Assembly: GCA_016712275.1 (NCBI GenBank)
Contig: JADJRI010000006.1
Coordinates: 1 to 64,000, forward strand
Reading direction: 5' to 3'
Origin: Planctomycetota bacterium
GTDB lineage: Bacteria > Planctomycetota > Phycisphaerae > UBA1845 > UTPLA1
DNA length: 64,000 nt
Below, one piece after another: positions 55,785 through 64,000 of this stretch (position 1 is the stretch's first letter; each line of letters begins with the position of its first letter). A model generated the notes under the pieces. It had not been told where the DNA came from. It worked only from the letters and a program-made list of their open reading frames with translations, and searched no databases. Both the position numbers and the translations under genes were made by a program.

Positions 55785-56201
55785 ATGGCCAAGAAACTGT
55801 ATGTTGGCAACCTTCCCTATTCCATCACAGGAGCGGACTTGGAGCGGATCTTTTCCGCGCACGGCAGCGTGCAGTCCGCGCAGGTCATCAGTGACCGCGA
55901 GACCGGTCGAAGCAAGGGCTTCGGCTTCGTCGAAATGAGCTCGGACTCGGAAGCCGATGCCGCCATTTCGGCACTCAATGGCCAGGAGCATGATGGCCGG
56001 GCACTCACCGTCAACGAAGCACGACCGCCACAGAACAAGGGCGGCGGCGGCGGCGGCGGTCGCGGTGGCTACGGCGGCGGTGGCGGTCGCGGCGGCTATG
56101 GTGGCGGCGGCGGCGGTGGTCGCGGCGGCTACGGCGGCGGCGGCGGCGGCGGTGGTCGCGGCGGTGATCGCGGTGGACGCGGCGGCCGCGATGAGTGGTG
56201 A
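55785..56201 (+). CDS. RRM-type glycine-rich RNA-binding protein
   Basis: A 138-residue protein. Residues 1-80 form one RNA recognition motif with RNP2 LYVGNL (4-9) and RNP1 KGFGFVEM (45-52). The C-terminal 55 residues are GGRGGYGG repeats, an RGG-box-like tail. Such proteins occur in cyanobacteria and planctomycetes and often rise in the cold, acting as RNA chaperones. It has its own terminator and stands alone. Confidence 0.94.
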   Translation: MAKKLYVGNLPYSITGADLERIFSAHGSVQSAQVISDRETGRSKGFGFVEMSSDSEADAAISALNGQEHDGRALTVNEARPPQNKGGGGGGGRGGYGGGGGRGGYGGGGGGGRGGYGGGGGGGGRGGDRGGRGGRDEW

Positions 56202-56247
56202 TCCCTTGAAGATCATCGCATCACGATAGCTGAATCCAGTATCAATT

Positions 56248-56281
56248 AAGAGGAGGTCGCTTCGGCGGCCTCTCTTTTTTT
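56248..56281 (+). terminator. Rho-independent terminator after the RRM gene
   Basis: A GC-rich stem (AGAGGAGGTCGC / GCGGCCTCTCT, one bulge) with a TTCG tetraloop is followed by a T7 run (56275-56281). It is about 50 bases after the RRM stop and also separates it from the convergent ABC exporter operon. Confidence 0.9.
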
Positions 56282-56311
56282 GCGCGCTCTTCCCGCACCG
56301 ATTGGTGCGGC

Positions 56312-57456
56312 TTAGTCAAGCTGTTTTCTAAACCGCGCCAAGCTCAGCGAAAGTATCACCAGGCAGCAGCAGGCAAGCCCCATCACGCTCGGCAGCAAAT
56401 CCGCGAAATCCGCCCCGCGGAGAATGATCCCCCGCAGAATCTCGATGTAATAGGTTGCAGGCAACGCGAATGTCGCCAGATAAATGATCGTCGGCATCTC
56501 CGACCGGGGAAACATGAATCCCGACAGGAGCACCGACGGCAACATGATGATGAACGCCATTTGCATGGCGCCCAGTTGAGTCGTCGCGACGGTTGAGATT
56601 AGGAGCCCCAGCCCGAGCACAGTCACGATAAACAGCCCCGAGAGTGCAAAGAGCAGCAGCAGGCTTCCCGTGATCTGAACCTTGAAGACCACAACCATCA
56701 ACATCAATACAAAACACATTCGCCAAACGCCATGCAGGCGTACGGCACCAGCTTGCCGAATAGCAGCCCAGCGCTGCCGACCGGGGTCACAAAAAGCTGC
56801 TCCAGCGTGCCATGCTCGCGCTCGCGTACAATGGAAAAGCTCGTCAGAAACAAAAGCACCAGTTGCAGAATGATCCCGACTAGACCCGGCACGAAAAAAT
56901 GCGAGCTTTCCAAGTCAGGATTGTAGAGAAGGCGCGTGCGCGCCTCGATCGGCAGTGCCGGATTGCCGGCGCTGTCGCGCGCGGGCGTCCTTTGAAGTTG
57001 TTCGGCAACGATCTTCGCCCGGCCGATCGAAAGGCTCGTGGCCAGCAGGTTCACGGCGTTCATCGCAGTTGTCGCCACCTGCGAATCGCTGCCGTCGATC
57101 AACACCTGGACATGGGCTTGTTCGCCGCGGAGCAACTGGTTCGAATAGTTCGCCGGAATCAGCACGCCCGCCTTCGCCCGCCCCGAATTGATCGCCCTTC
57201 GAAACGAATCGCCGTCCTGAACCCGTTCCACCACTTGAAACGTTCCCGTGTTGACCAGCGATTCGACAAACCGCCGGCTGTTCTGCCGTCCATCGAGATC
57301 AAAAACAACCAGCGGAATGTGCTCGATGGTCACGTCGATCGCGAATCCAAAGATCGACAATTGGATCGCCGGCACCAGAAAGGCAAACACAATCGTCCCG
57401 CGGTCCCGTCGAATGTGTGCGAGTTCCTTCATCAGAATGGCGAAGAATCCGTACAT
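56312..57456 (-). CDS. ABC-2 type exporter permease (frameshifted)
   Basis: An inner-membrane permease of about 381 residues when repaired. The first part has one N-terminal helix (TIVFAFLVPAIQLSIFGFAI), a large periplasmic domain and helices beginning LVGIILQLVLLFL. The motif REREHGTLEQLFVTPV is typical of ABC2_membrane_3/YhhJ proteins. The frame breaks at 56709-56710; adding one base gives FGECVLVLMLMVVVFKV and continues through four more helices to 56312. Gene order HlyD, ATPase, permease matches exporters of the YhiI/YhhJ type. Substrate unknown. Confidence 0.85.
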
Positions 57457-57459
57457 GAT

Positions 57460-58408
57460 TCAGGCCTCAAGCCGTTTCGACTGCGCCCGGCTCATCAGCA
57501 CAAAGACATCCTCCAGCGTCGGATCCACCGGCCGGTGCTCCGCATGGACATCGCCGGAAGCGATGCGTTGAAGCAGTTCATCGGCGCTGAGCGAATCCGC
57601 CAGGAGTACATGCAGCGTATCTCCAAACATCGTCGCATCGCGCACATCCGGAATCTTGTTCGCAAGCGCCAGGCTTCCGGTCGGATTTGTGCAACGAATC
57701 TCGAATCGATGGGTTCCCTCCGGCGTGACGTCCGGGTTGGATTTCAGTTCCTCCGGCCGACCCAGTGCAATGAGTTTCGACAAATGGATGTAGCCCACAT
57801 GCGTGCAGCGTTCAGCTTCGTCCATGTAATGCGTCGTCACCAGCATCGTGACACCCTGCCCCGACAGGGCAAACAGCAAATCCCACAGCTCGCGCCGCGC
57901 CACCGGATCGATGCCCGCTGTGGGCTCGTCCAGAAACAGCACCTCCGGCTCATGAATCATGGCGCAAGCCAGGGCCAGTCGTTGTTTCCACCCGCCGGAC
58001 AGTTGCGACGCAAGCCGCTCCAGATAGGGCTCGATCCCCGTTAATGCCACAACCGTGTCTCGTCGCGTGCGATGCCGGCTTTCGTCAAGCCCGTAGATGC
58101 GCGCATAGAAATCGAGATTTTCCGTCACCGTCAGATCGCCATACAGGCTGAACTTCTGCGACATGTAGCCGATGCCGCTTCACCTGCTCCGGGTTCCGCG
58201 TCACGTCGATCCCGAGCACGGCGCCCGTTCCCTCGGTGGGCCGCAGGACGCCGCACAACATTCGAATAATCGTTGATTTGCCCGCGCCGTTCGGACCCAG
58301 CAGCCCGAAAATGCCGCCACGCTGAACCTCGAACGAAACATCGTTCACGGCTGTGAATTTTCCGAACCGCCGCGTGAGATGTTGCGTCATAATGACGGCA
58401 TCACTCAC
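57460..58408 (-). CDS. ABC exporter ATPase (frameshifted)
   Basis: The cytoplasmic nucleotide-binding subunit, about 316 residues when repaired. Walker A LLGPNGAGKST is near residue 36, the signature SQLSGGWKQRLALA and Walker B VLFLDEPTAGIDP follow, and the H-loop is TTHYMDEAE. The frame breaks near 58173: restoring a two-base GT on the plus strand gives VKRHIGYMSQKFSLYGDL, which contains the Q-loop. The ATG at 58408 overlaps the HlyD stop (ATGA) and only three bases separate this gene from the permease. A three-gene operon is clear. Confidence 0.88.
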
Positions 58409-59542
58409 TTCGGCGGCTCCTCATCGAAAAGCAGGTCCGCCGACATGCCCGCGCGCAGATCTTCCCGCGGTCCGTCGATCGTCACCTTGATACGAAAGAC
58501 CTGCTTGCTTCGCTCATCGGGCGTCTGCACGTTGCGCGGCGTGAATTCAGCCTCGTGGGCCACATACGTCACGCGCCCCGCGAATCGACGATCGGGTAGC
58601 CCGATCACGCTCAGTGCCACCGTTCGGCCGAGTTTTACTTCTCCCAGCCGCGACTCGGGAACATACGCGCGAATCCACAGCCGCGATGGATCCAGCAGTG
58701 CCGCGCTGGGGGCATTCGGCGCGACCAGATCGCCCGGCCGAAGATCCAGTGTTTCGACAATGCAATCGCAGGGCGATCGAACGATCAGTTCCTCGATTTC
58801 GATTTTGATGGATTCAGCCTGCGACGCGGCCGCCTGCAACTGAGCCTCTGCCCGATTGATATCCTCCAGTCGGTTCCCGGATTCCATCAATTTCAGTGCC
58901 TGTTCCACCTCGGCCAGGCGCGCCCAAGCTGCGGCGATTTCTTCCTTGCGCGTCCCTTCTTCAAGCATGGAGAGCGTCTGTTCCGCCAGCGAGACCTTGG
59001 CCGCAGCCTCCTTCCGGGCTGTAATGGCGGCATCGAATTCACGCGGGGCGGCTTGCTGGTCCTTTTGCAGTCGGTCGAGCCGCTTGAATTCCGAATCGGC
59101 GAATTCGAAGGTCGCCTGCGCGATCTTGAGTTGCTCTCGGGCGATGGCGATTTCCTGCGGCCGCGGTCCGGCGATGAGTTGATCGAGCGTCGCCTTGGCC
59201 AGATCCCGCCGGGCCCGCGCCTGTTCGATGTCCTCAACGCGAAAGCCCGACTTCAATCGATCCAGTTCGGCGCGGGACGCGGCCATCTGAGACTCGGCGC
59301 GGGCAAGTTCTTTCTCGAAGATTGAATGGATCAAGCCTGAACAGAATCGCGCCGGTTTTGAGGGATTGACCCTCTTCCACATCGAGCAGCGCAACGCGAC
59401 CGCCGATCCGCGATCCGACGCGAATCTCATCGGCTTCGATGAATCCCGAAACAACGAATTCCCGCGTTCTGTTCTGCTCGTAAACCAGCCATCCGATGAA
59501 ACCACCGACGATGACCAGAAATAAAGCGATAACGCGCGACAC
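58405..59542 (-). CDS. HlyD-family membrane fusion protein (frameshifted)
   Basis: The periplasmic adaptor, about 378 residues when repaired. GTG 59542 is preferred: GGAGG lies eight bases upstream and one transmembrane helix follows at once (VIALFLVIVGGFIGWLVY). The lipoyl-like half GFIEADEIRVGSRIGGRV is followed by a frame break at 59311-59317, after which a long alpha-hairpin of coiled coil (ELARAESQMAASRAEL and later) and the second lipoyl half IVRSPCDCIVETLDLRPGDL appear. The C-terminal barrel ends FRIKVTIDGPREDLRAGMSA. It should bridge the ABC-2 pump to the outer layers; an outer-membrane partner is not in the window. Confidence 0.87.
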
Positions 59543-59650
59543 GAAATGCCTCCGGTGGCCTTCTTCGCAAGCGGCTACACGGGCCTGCCCGGCGCGCAAT
59601 CATAACCAGTCGCGTTCTAAACTTGAAGGAATTGAAGTTTCCCGTGGGAA

Positions 59651-60451
59651 TCAGGGGTCTCGCAGTGCCGCCGGTATTTCATCGAGCCGTTCGTAGAATA
59701 CCGTCGTATTGGCCAGTGTCCCCTGCAGGGTCAGAAAATCATCCGACATCGAAGCACTCTCGAAGCCGATCGGCATGCCAAGGGTCGTCGTCGACCACGT
59801 AAAGTTGTCGCCCGTCCGACTGGGTTCTTCCGCGTTGGTATAGAAAATATCCTGACCGAATGCCCCGGCAATGTCGCGATTGTTGTATGAAATATAGAAG
59901 TTGCCGTCGCCGCCGGCCTGCCGGTCATATTGAATGGCGCCGACGATTTTACCGTTGGAATTGAAACGAACATCCTGCGTGCCGAAGACATTGGTTGTGC
60001 GCCAGGCGCCGGCCAATGCCGCTACGGTGGCATCTGGCGTCACCACGATAATCACATCCTCGGTCGCCGGATTGCAGTTGTCGTTCGAGGCGATGTTCAC
60101 CGTGCGGGATTCGCTCGTATAGCCCGGCGGCGATACCGTGATGTCAAATCGGCCGAACAGATTGATGCCGATCGGGAACTCCTCGCACGGAAAATCCTCA
60201 TGGCATCCGCCGGTCTGCGCTGTGCCCAGATTGTGTCGCACGGAAATGCCCGAACGGCCGATGATGTCGCCGTCCTCGTTCGCGATCGTCAGCAGAATGG
60301 CCGGCCGGCCTTGATCGCCGCAAACGTTGTTGTTGTTGCCGTTCGAGGGCAACCCGGTCACATCGCAGTTTCCGCCGAGCGCGGCCATGCCGCTCGACAG
60401 CGCGAAAAGTCCAACGACAGTCAAAATCGAGAAAGTTCGGTTAGTTCGCAT
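59651..60451 (-). CDS. Secreted protein of unknown function with Asn-rich spacer
   Basis: ATG 60451 is followed by a signal peptide (FSILTVVGLFALSSGMAALGG), which argues against the longer upstream start. The mature protein, about 245 residues, begins with SNGNNNNVCGDQG, an Asn-rich spacer like that in the DsbA-like protein. A carboxypeptidase-regulatory-like beta domain (FDITVSPPGYTSESRTVNI) follows, then a lipocalin-like C-terminal half with GAWRTTNVFGTQDVRFNSNGKI and SMSDDFLTLQGT. It resembles small exported planctomycete proteins with no assigned function. Confidence 0.62.
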   Translation of the reverse strand: MRTNRTFSILTVVGLFALSSGMAALGGNCDVTGLPSNGNNNNVCGDQGRPAILLTIANEDGDIIGRSGISVRHNLGTAQTGGCHEDFPCEEFPIGINLFGRFDITVSPPGYTSESRTVNIASNDNCNPATEDVIIVVTPDATVAALAGAWRTTNVFGTQDVRFNSNGKIVGAIQYDRQAGGDGNFYISYNNRDIAGAFGQDIFYTNAEEPSRTGDNFTWSTTTLGMPIGFESASMSDDFLTLQGTLANTTVFYERLDEIPAALRDP

Positions 60452-60779
60452 AGTCGGTTTGAAACCCCGGGTCGGCGAGGACCTTGTTCGAATGGCAATT
60501 GTATTCCTGTTGGCTGTCGTCATTCAAAATAGGGCGGTCCGCCTCTCGAATTCACGGCGAGCCGAATATTGGAACGCCTTCGAAACACCCTATTCTAGCA
60601 CATCCTGACCGTCTGCCGAGTACGCCTGACCATTTATGAGACGAAATCTCGCCTGCGCATAAACCCTTGTCAAAAACGGACAACCGTAAAACCACACTTG
60701 CCGGGCAGCTTCTTGCGGAGCGCTGAGCAAGAGTTACGGGTGAGTTATGCGGTTTTTCGTGATTGACAAGGAGAATGTC

Positions 60780-61469
60780 ATGGCTGCGATCCAATGGGGA
60801 TTCTTGATGGGAGCCATCGCCCTGCAGGTCGGGTGCGTTTCTCATCGGCAACAGCAGTATTTCGAGGTGGTCGATCCCGAATCCGGCAATGTCAACTTCT
60901 ATCGAATGACGATCCGGGGTGGCGCGGGACTCGGAGCCGACTATCAACTGCAGGCCGGCTATTTCTCGGCGGCGTCGGTCGATGTCCTTCGGGGTCGGAT
61001 TCCGGAAATTCCGGAGGTCGATTTGCCGGTCGAAAACGACGCCGCTTTCGATGCCCTGACGGCGCGATATTACGACGCGCTCGTCGCCATGTCCGATGAT
61101 CTCATCGCGGGTGGCGCCGGCGAAGAGGCCGTGCTTGAACGGGCGCGCCTCGTCTGGTTTGGTCAGCTTTCGCCCGCCGATGTCGCCGCAATGGGGATGA
61201 ATCAGTCGACAAACCCGTTCGAGTTTCGAAAGCTCGTCTTTTGGACTTCCGCCAACAATCTTGACCTGCGCGCCTATGGCGGCGAGATCGACGCGATGAT
61301 CGACAGCGCCACAACGCTCGTTCGCGCCGCCAAGGCGCAGAACAAGTCCAGAACCTCGCGGCGGAAGGGCGTCCGCGAGTTCATCCTGAAAGTGATCGAA
61401 ACGCAGCCCGCCATGGCCCCGTATGTGGACTCCATCAAAGCCCTGCTCGAACCGGAGAGTTCAAAATGA
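60780..61469 (+). CDS. Putative lipoprotein, hypothetical
   Basis: ATG 60780 has AAGGAG seven bases upstream and gives a short signal peptide ending in the lipobox LQVGC (Cys19). An upstream in-frame ATG at 60747 lacks such a site. The mature region (about 210 residues) is mostly alpha-helical and acidic, with YQLQAGYFSAASVDVLRG and FEFRKLVFWTSANNLDLRA. No domain is recognised. Genes of this kind (a helical lipoprotein beside a second helical lipoprotein) may form a small operon with the next gene. Confidence 0.65.
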   Translation: MAAIQWGFLMGAIALQVGCVSHRQQQYFEVVDPESGNVNFYRMTIRGGAGLGADYQLQAGYFSAASVDVLRGRIPEIPEVDLPVENDAAFDALTARYYDALVAMSDDLIAGGAGEEAVLERARLVWFGQLSPADVAAMGMNQSTNPFEFRKLVFWTSANNLDLRAYGGEIDAMIDSATTLVRAAKAQNKSRTSRRKGVREFILKVIETQPAMAPYVDSIKALLEPESSK

Positions 61470-61615
61470 AGATCTATGGTGTCATCGTAACGACACACAA
61501 CGATGGCGCCGATTCATGACGTTGGAAGACCATGCAATAGGACCAGGAAAAGGTCGGGCAAGCGTACCGCGATGTTCTGCTTCAACTCGATTGACATCAT
61601 CAAGGAAATTGAGCC

Positions 61616-62422
61616 ATGAAAATCCTGAGAAACGTTCGACTCGCCGCAATTGTCCTTCTCGCCGTGCTTTCATGTCCTGGATGCCAGAGCATGCTGCATG
61701 TCCGCGTGGAAAAAATCGAGGGCGTTCAGTCCCGGATGCCCGACCATTCCGCCGAAGCGCTGATCCTGATTCACGACGCACTGGCCGGCCTGGATGAAAT
61801 CTGCACGGAATGTCGCATCACCTATGGCGATGCGGCGGTCGAAGGGGCGCTTGCGGCGCTGGCCGATGCCCAGCGTAAGGGCCATGCCATGCTGCCGATC
61901 GTTCGTGATCTGATCGCCCGCCAGTCGCGCGGTGAAATTGGCGGAAAGCCGCTGGCGGCACAGGTGGCCGCGCTGCACCGTCGGGCCCGCAGCATCATGC
62001 CCTGCATTGATCTCGAAATGTTGCGGGGTGTGATCGAGTTTGAATTGGATGATGCCGAGCGCGAGGCGATGCGCCGGCTGGCCGACGATTTGCCGATTGC
62101 GATGGACAGTTTCACAGCGAAATTGGCCGGCGTCAGAATCGGCTCGCCCGGATTTGGCGGATTCCGACAGGGTGGCGTATTTCAAATCAACCCGGGCGAT
62201 CCGGCTTATGACCGGGTATTGAATGACGGTACGGCGGCACAACCCGTTACCGAGGCCGTCATTCGCGCCGTTGGCGATACCGGCGTCATGCTCGTGCAGG
62301 AAAGTCCGGCGCAGATGCGGCTTTACCAGGTCAGCAACGATCCGTCGTCCATCATGAGAAACGCGAGCTTCATTATGAACAAAGTGCTCCAGGCTACGGT
62401 GAAATTCGGCGCGGTGGAATAA
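61616..62422 (+). CDS. Putative lipoprotein, helical, hypothetical
   Basis: A 268-residue protein with a signal peptide (LAAIVLLAVLSC) ending in a lipobox at Cys20, with a second Cys at 23. The mature part is helical, Ala/Arg-rich and includes LEMLRGVIEFELDDAEREAMRR split across two helices and a Gly-rich turn (IGSPGFGGFRQGG). No family is recognised. It is co-directional with the preceding lipoprotein gene at a distance of about 150 bases, and convergent with the OstA-like gene. Confidence 0.65.
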   Translation: MKILRNVRLAAIVLLAVLSCPGCQSMLHVRVEKIEGVQSRMPDHSAEALILIHDALAGLDEICTECRITYGDAAVEGALAALADAQRKGHAMLPIVRDLIARQSRGEIGGKPLAAQVAALHRRARSIMPCIDLEMLRGVIEFELDDAEREAMRRLADDLPIAMDSFTAKLAGVRIGSPGFGGFRQGGVFQINPGDPAYDRVLNDGTAAQPVTEAVIRAVGDTGVMLVQESPAQMRLYQVSNDPSSIMRNASFIMNKVLQATVKFGAVE

Positions 62423-62478
62423 CGGCGGCCGTTTGGCGCAGACGTGAAGGAACGGGCGTTTCTTTTCTACATTTTCTT

Positions 62479-64000
62479 TTATCGTCCGCTCGTCGTGACG
62501 GTCGATTTCGGCGACTGAATGGCGTTGGTCGCGCGGTTCCAAATCAAGAGCGGGCCGCGCCACATGTTGAATCGCCCACCCTCGGCCTGATCGATAATGC
62601 GGGCATCCAGTTCCGCACCGCCTTCAAGCCGCACCTCGTTCGTCGCGGACAGGTATTGCAAGTACTCGCCCATCAGACTCTTGGTGCCGTCTTGCATGTG
62701 GACCGCATCGCGGGCGATCAGTCGCTCCAAGTCCGTCGCCTGCACCAGTTGGGTGGCGCCGCTGGGATCCTTCGATTCGGAGGTCTGCTTTCCCGTCGCA
62801 AATTCGAGCAGCAGGTTGCCGCAGGTCAGCTCCGCGTGCCGTCCTTCGCTGATTCTACGAAGCGAAGCGGTGTTCAGCTTGAACGCCGTCGCCAGTTCGT
62901 CGCGCAGAACCACTTGCTGCCCGCTGAGATGGAGCATTCGGACATTTTTGTCAAAGGCCACCAGCGCGCGATCGACAAAAAAGTCCATCGCGTTTTCCCA
63001 TTCGATCAAGGTCTGGCTCGGACCCTCCCCGCGCATCGAGCTCATCATCGGGCCGGAAACCTGCGCCGATCGGCGCTTTTGTGCCTTGCCCTGTGTGTCT
63101 TCGAATTGGTAATCCTCGATGAGCAGGGTGCCCTCGCACGGGACGGACATCTGTTCGTTGCGAAGGTCGGCGACGATTTGCTTGCCGGCGATGCGCGCCC
63201 GGCTCAGCAGTCGGCCGCGCGGTGAATACGCCGTCGTCGGCGCAAAAGTACTGCTGAGCGCTTCCGCATTTCCCTCGGCGACAACATAGACCGGCCGCTT
63301 CTGATCCATATTGACCGTGATCTTGTCGTTGAATTCGAGATCGGCCTTGTCGTTCGTAATCTCGCCGAGAATGGCGAAGCGATCGAGAAAATCCTGACCG
63401 CGCGCCTTCTTCGGTTTTTCCGGCGCTTTGCCCAGCCGCACGGTCAGCTTGTCGCAGTTCATTGCGAAGGTGGGGGAAATGCTGCGCACGTTTTCGTTGA
63501 AAACGCCGTAGTCCTTGCCGAGCCGAAGCTGCATCGAACCGGTCCAGCTCGTTTTCACCGCCGTCGGCTTTTTCAGCCGTCGGCCCCCGAAGTCCTCGTA
63601 TGTCACCATCCACGCATCGCCCGGCCCCGGCACGTCGACGCTTTGCTGGTCGGCGTCGATGTCGATCTTGTGGCCGTGGATGGCCATGTCCTGAAACCGG
63701 GCCTTTGCAAAGATCTCCGGCTTGGGGCTGATGATGTCGATCTTGACCAGTTCGTCGCCGTTGCGAAGGCGCGCCTTGAGCGATTCCGCGTCGCGAATTT
63801 TCATGTTGTGCGCCGGGTCGACGGCGAAGACGCCGCCCGTTGCATCGAGCGATTCCATGCCCAGCCGGGGTTTCGAGGGTATCAGCGTTTTTCCGTCCGG
63901 AGCAAGGCGCGGCGCGACGGGATACTGATCAAGCGTCACACGCATGACACTCGCCCGGATTTCGCGGCCGCCCTGTTTTGCGAGCACGTTGCCGACCGCA
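62479..64000 (-). CDS. OstA/LptA-like protein (5' partial)
   Basis: The frame is open from the window end to the stop at 62479 (about 507 residues seen). A GTG at 63987 occurs but the frame continues past base 64000, so the start is outside. The sequence consists of repeated beta strands like those of OstA/LptA jelly-roll domains, for example GRRLKKPTAVKTSWTGSMQL, and ends with FNMWRGPLLIWNRATNAIQS. In that family such strands bind and transport lipopolysaccharide across the periplasm. The repetition of two or more OstA-like units suggests a large protein. The assignment is by pattern only. Confidence 0.6.
   Translation of the reverse strand, partial: AVGNVLAKQGGREIRASVMRVTLDQYPVAPRLAPDGKTLIPSKPRLGMESLDATGGVFAVDPAHNMKIRDAESLKARLRNGDELVKIDIISPKPEIFAKARFQDMAIHGHKIDIDADQQSVDVPGPGDAWMVTYEDFGGRRLKKPTAVKTSWTGSMQLRLGKDYGVFNENVRSISPTFAMNCDKLTVRLGKAPEKPKKARGQDFLDRFAILGEITNDKADLEFNDKITVNMDQKRPVYVVAEGNAEALSSTFAPTTAYSPRGRLLSRARIAGKQIVADLRNEQMSVPCEGTLLIEDYQFEDTQGKAQKRRSAQVSGPMMSSMRGEGPSQTLIEWENAMDFFVDRALVAFDKNVRMLHLSGQQVVLRDELATAFKLNTASLRRISEGRHAELTCGNLLLEFATGKQTSESKDPSGATQLVQATDLERLIARDAVHMQDGTKSLMGEYLQYLSATNEVRLEGGAELDARIIDQAEGGRFNMWRGPLLIWNRATNAIQSPKSTVTTSGR

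Noticed and set aside
55299..56216. Long minus-strand frame opposite the RRM gene
   Set aside because: It is antisense to a clear RRM/RGG gene and translates the GGC repeats into Ala/Ala-rich low complexity; no start or domain.
61670..62563. Minus-strand frame of 297 codons opposite a lipoprotein gene
   Set aside because: The plus strand has a lipobox and ribosome-binding site; the minus frame has no domain.

Overview
The window most likely comes from a member of the Planctomycetota, probably near the class Phycisphaerae. This is inferred from several features: a large MoxR / DUF58 / BatA-type VWA / DUF4175-like gene train, a dockerin-like C-terminus, an NPCBM domain, DUF3311 beside a sodium:solute symporter, very large multi-PAS kinases, and the order tuf - rpmG - tRNA-Trp - secE - nusG - rplK. 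No rRNA is present, so the placement rests on gene content only. Genes are dense and lie on both strands. No phage, transposase or CRISPR array was seen.

Layout. 1-13.4 kb (+): MoxR ATPase (5' end outside the window), DUF58 protein, two VWA membrane proteins, a DUF4175-like coiled-coil membrane protein, a Lys-rich secreted protein, a prenyltransferase-repeat protein and an NPCBM protein, probably one envelope-linked transcription train. 13.6-18.8 kb (+): asparagine synthase, a BNR-like protein, a PhnP-like hydrolase and an iron-type alcohol dehydrogenase. 18.8-21.9 kb: two small proteins and a repeat-rich secreted protein with a dockerin-like end. 22-27.5 kb (+): a HemN/HemW-like radical SAM enzyme, a chorismate-lyase-like protein, an FAD oxidoreductase, DUF3311 and an SSS symporter. 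27.5-35.3 kb: four signalling genes (dual receiver, seven-PAS kinase, hybrid kinase, FixJ-like regulator). 35.6-40 kb: secreted proteins and lipoproteins, including a DsbA-like thioredoxin and a glycine-rich PGRS-like protein. 40.4-49.4 kb: tRNA-Asp, folP, a membrane TPR protein, a cysteine desulfurase, a NeuA-NeuB fusion, an HDOD protein and a NicO-like metal transporter. 49.4-53.5 kb (-): tRNA-Thr, tuf, rpmG, tRNA-Trp, secE, nusG, rplK. 53.8-64 kb: a PMT-type glycosyltransferase, an RRM protein, an HlyD/ABC exporter operon, lipoproteins and an OstA-like protein cut by the window end.

Two themes recur. First, at least 15 genes, including essential rplK, carry one- or two-base frame disruptions, mostly in homopolymers, and two places show compensating +1/-1 pairs. 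Sequencing or assembly error is the simplest explanation, so these genes are annotated as full-length genes with frame breaks. Second, several families of palindromic or short-period repeats lie between genes and sometimes inside coding regions (alcohol dehydrogenase, NeuA-NeuB linker, end of the BNR-like gene). These are the most interesting unexplained structures in the window.
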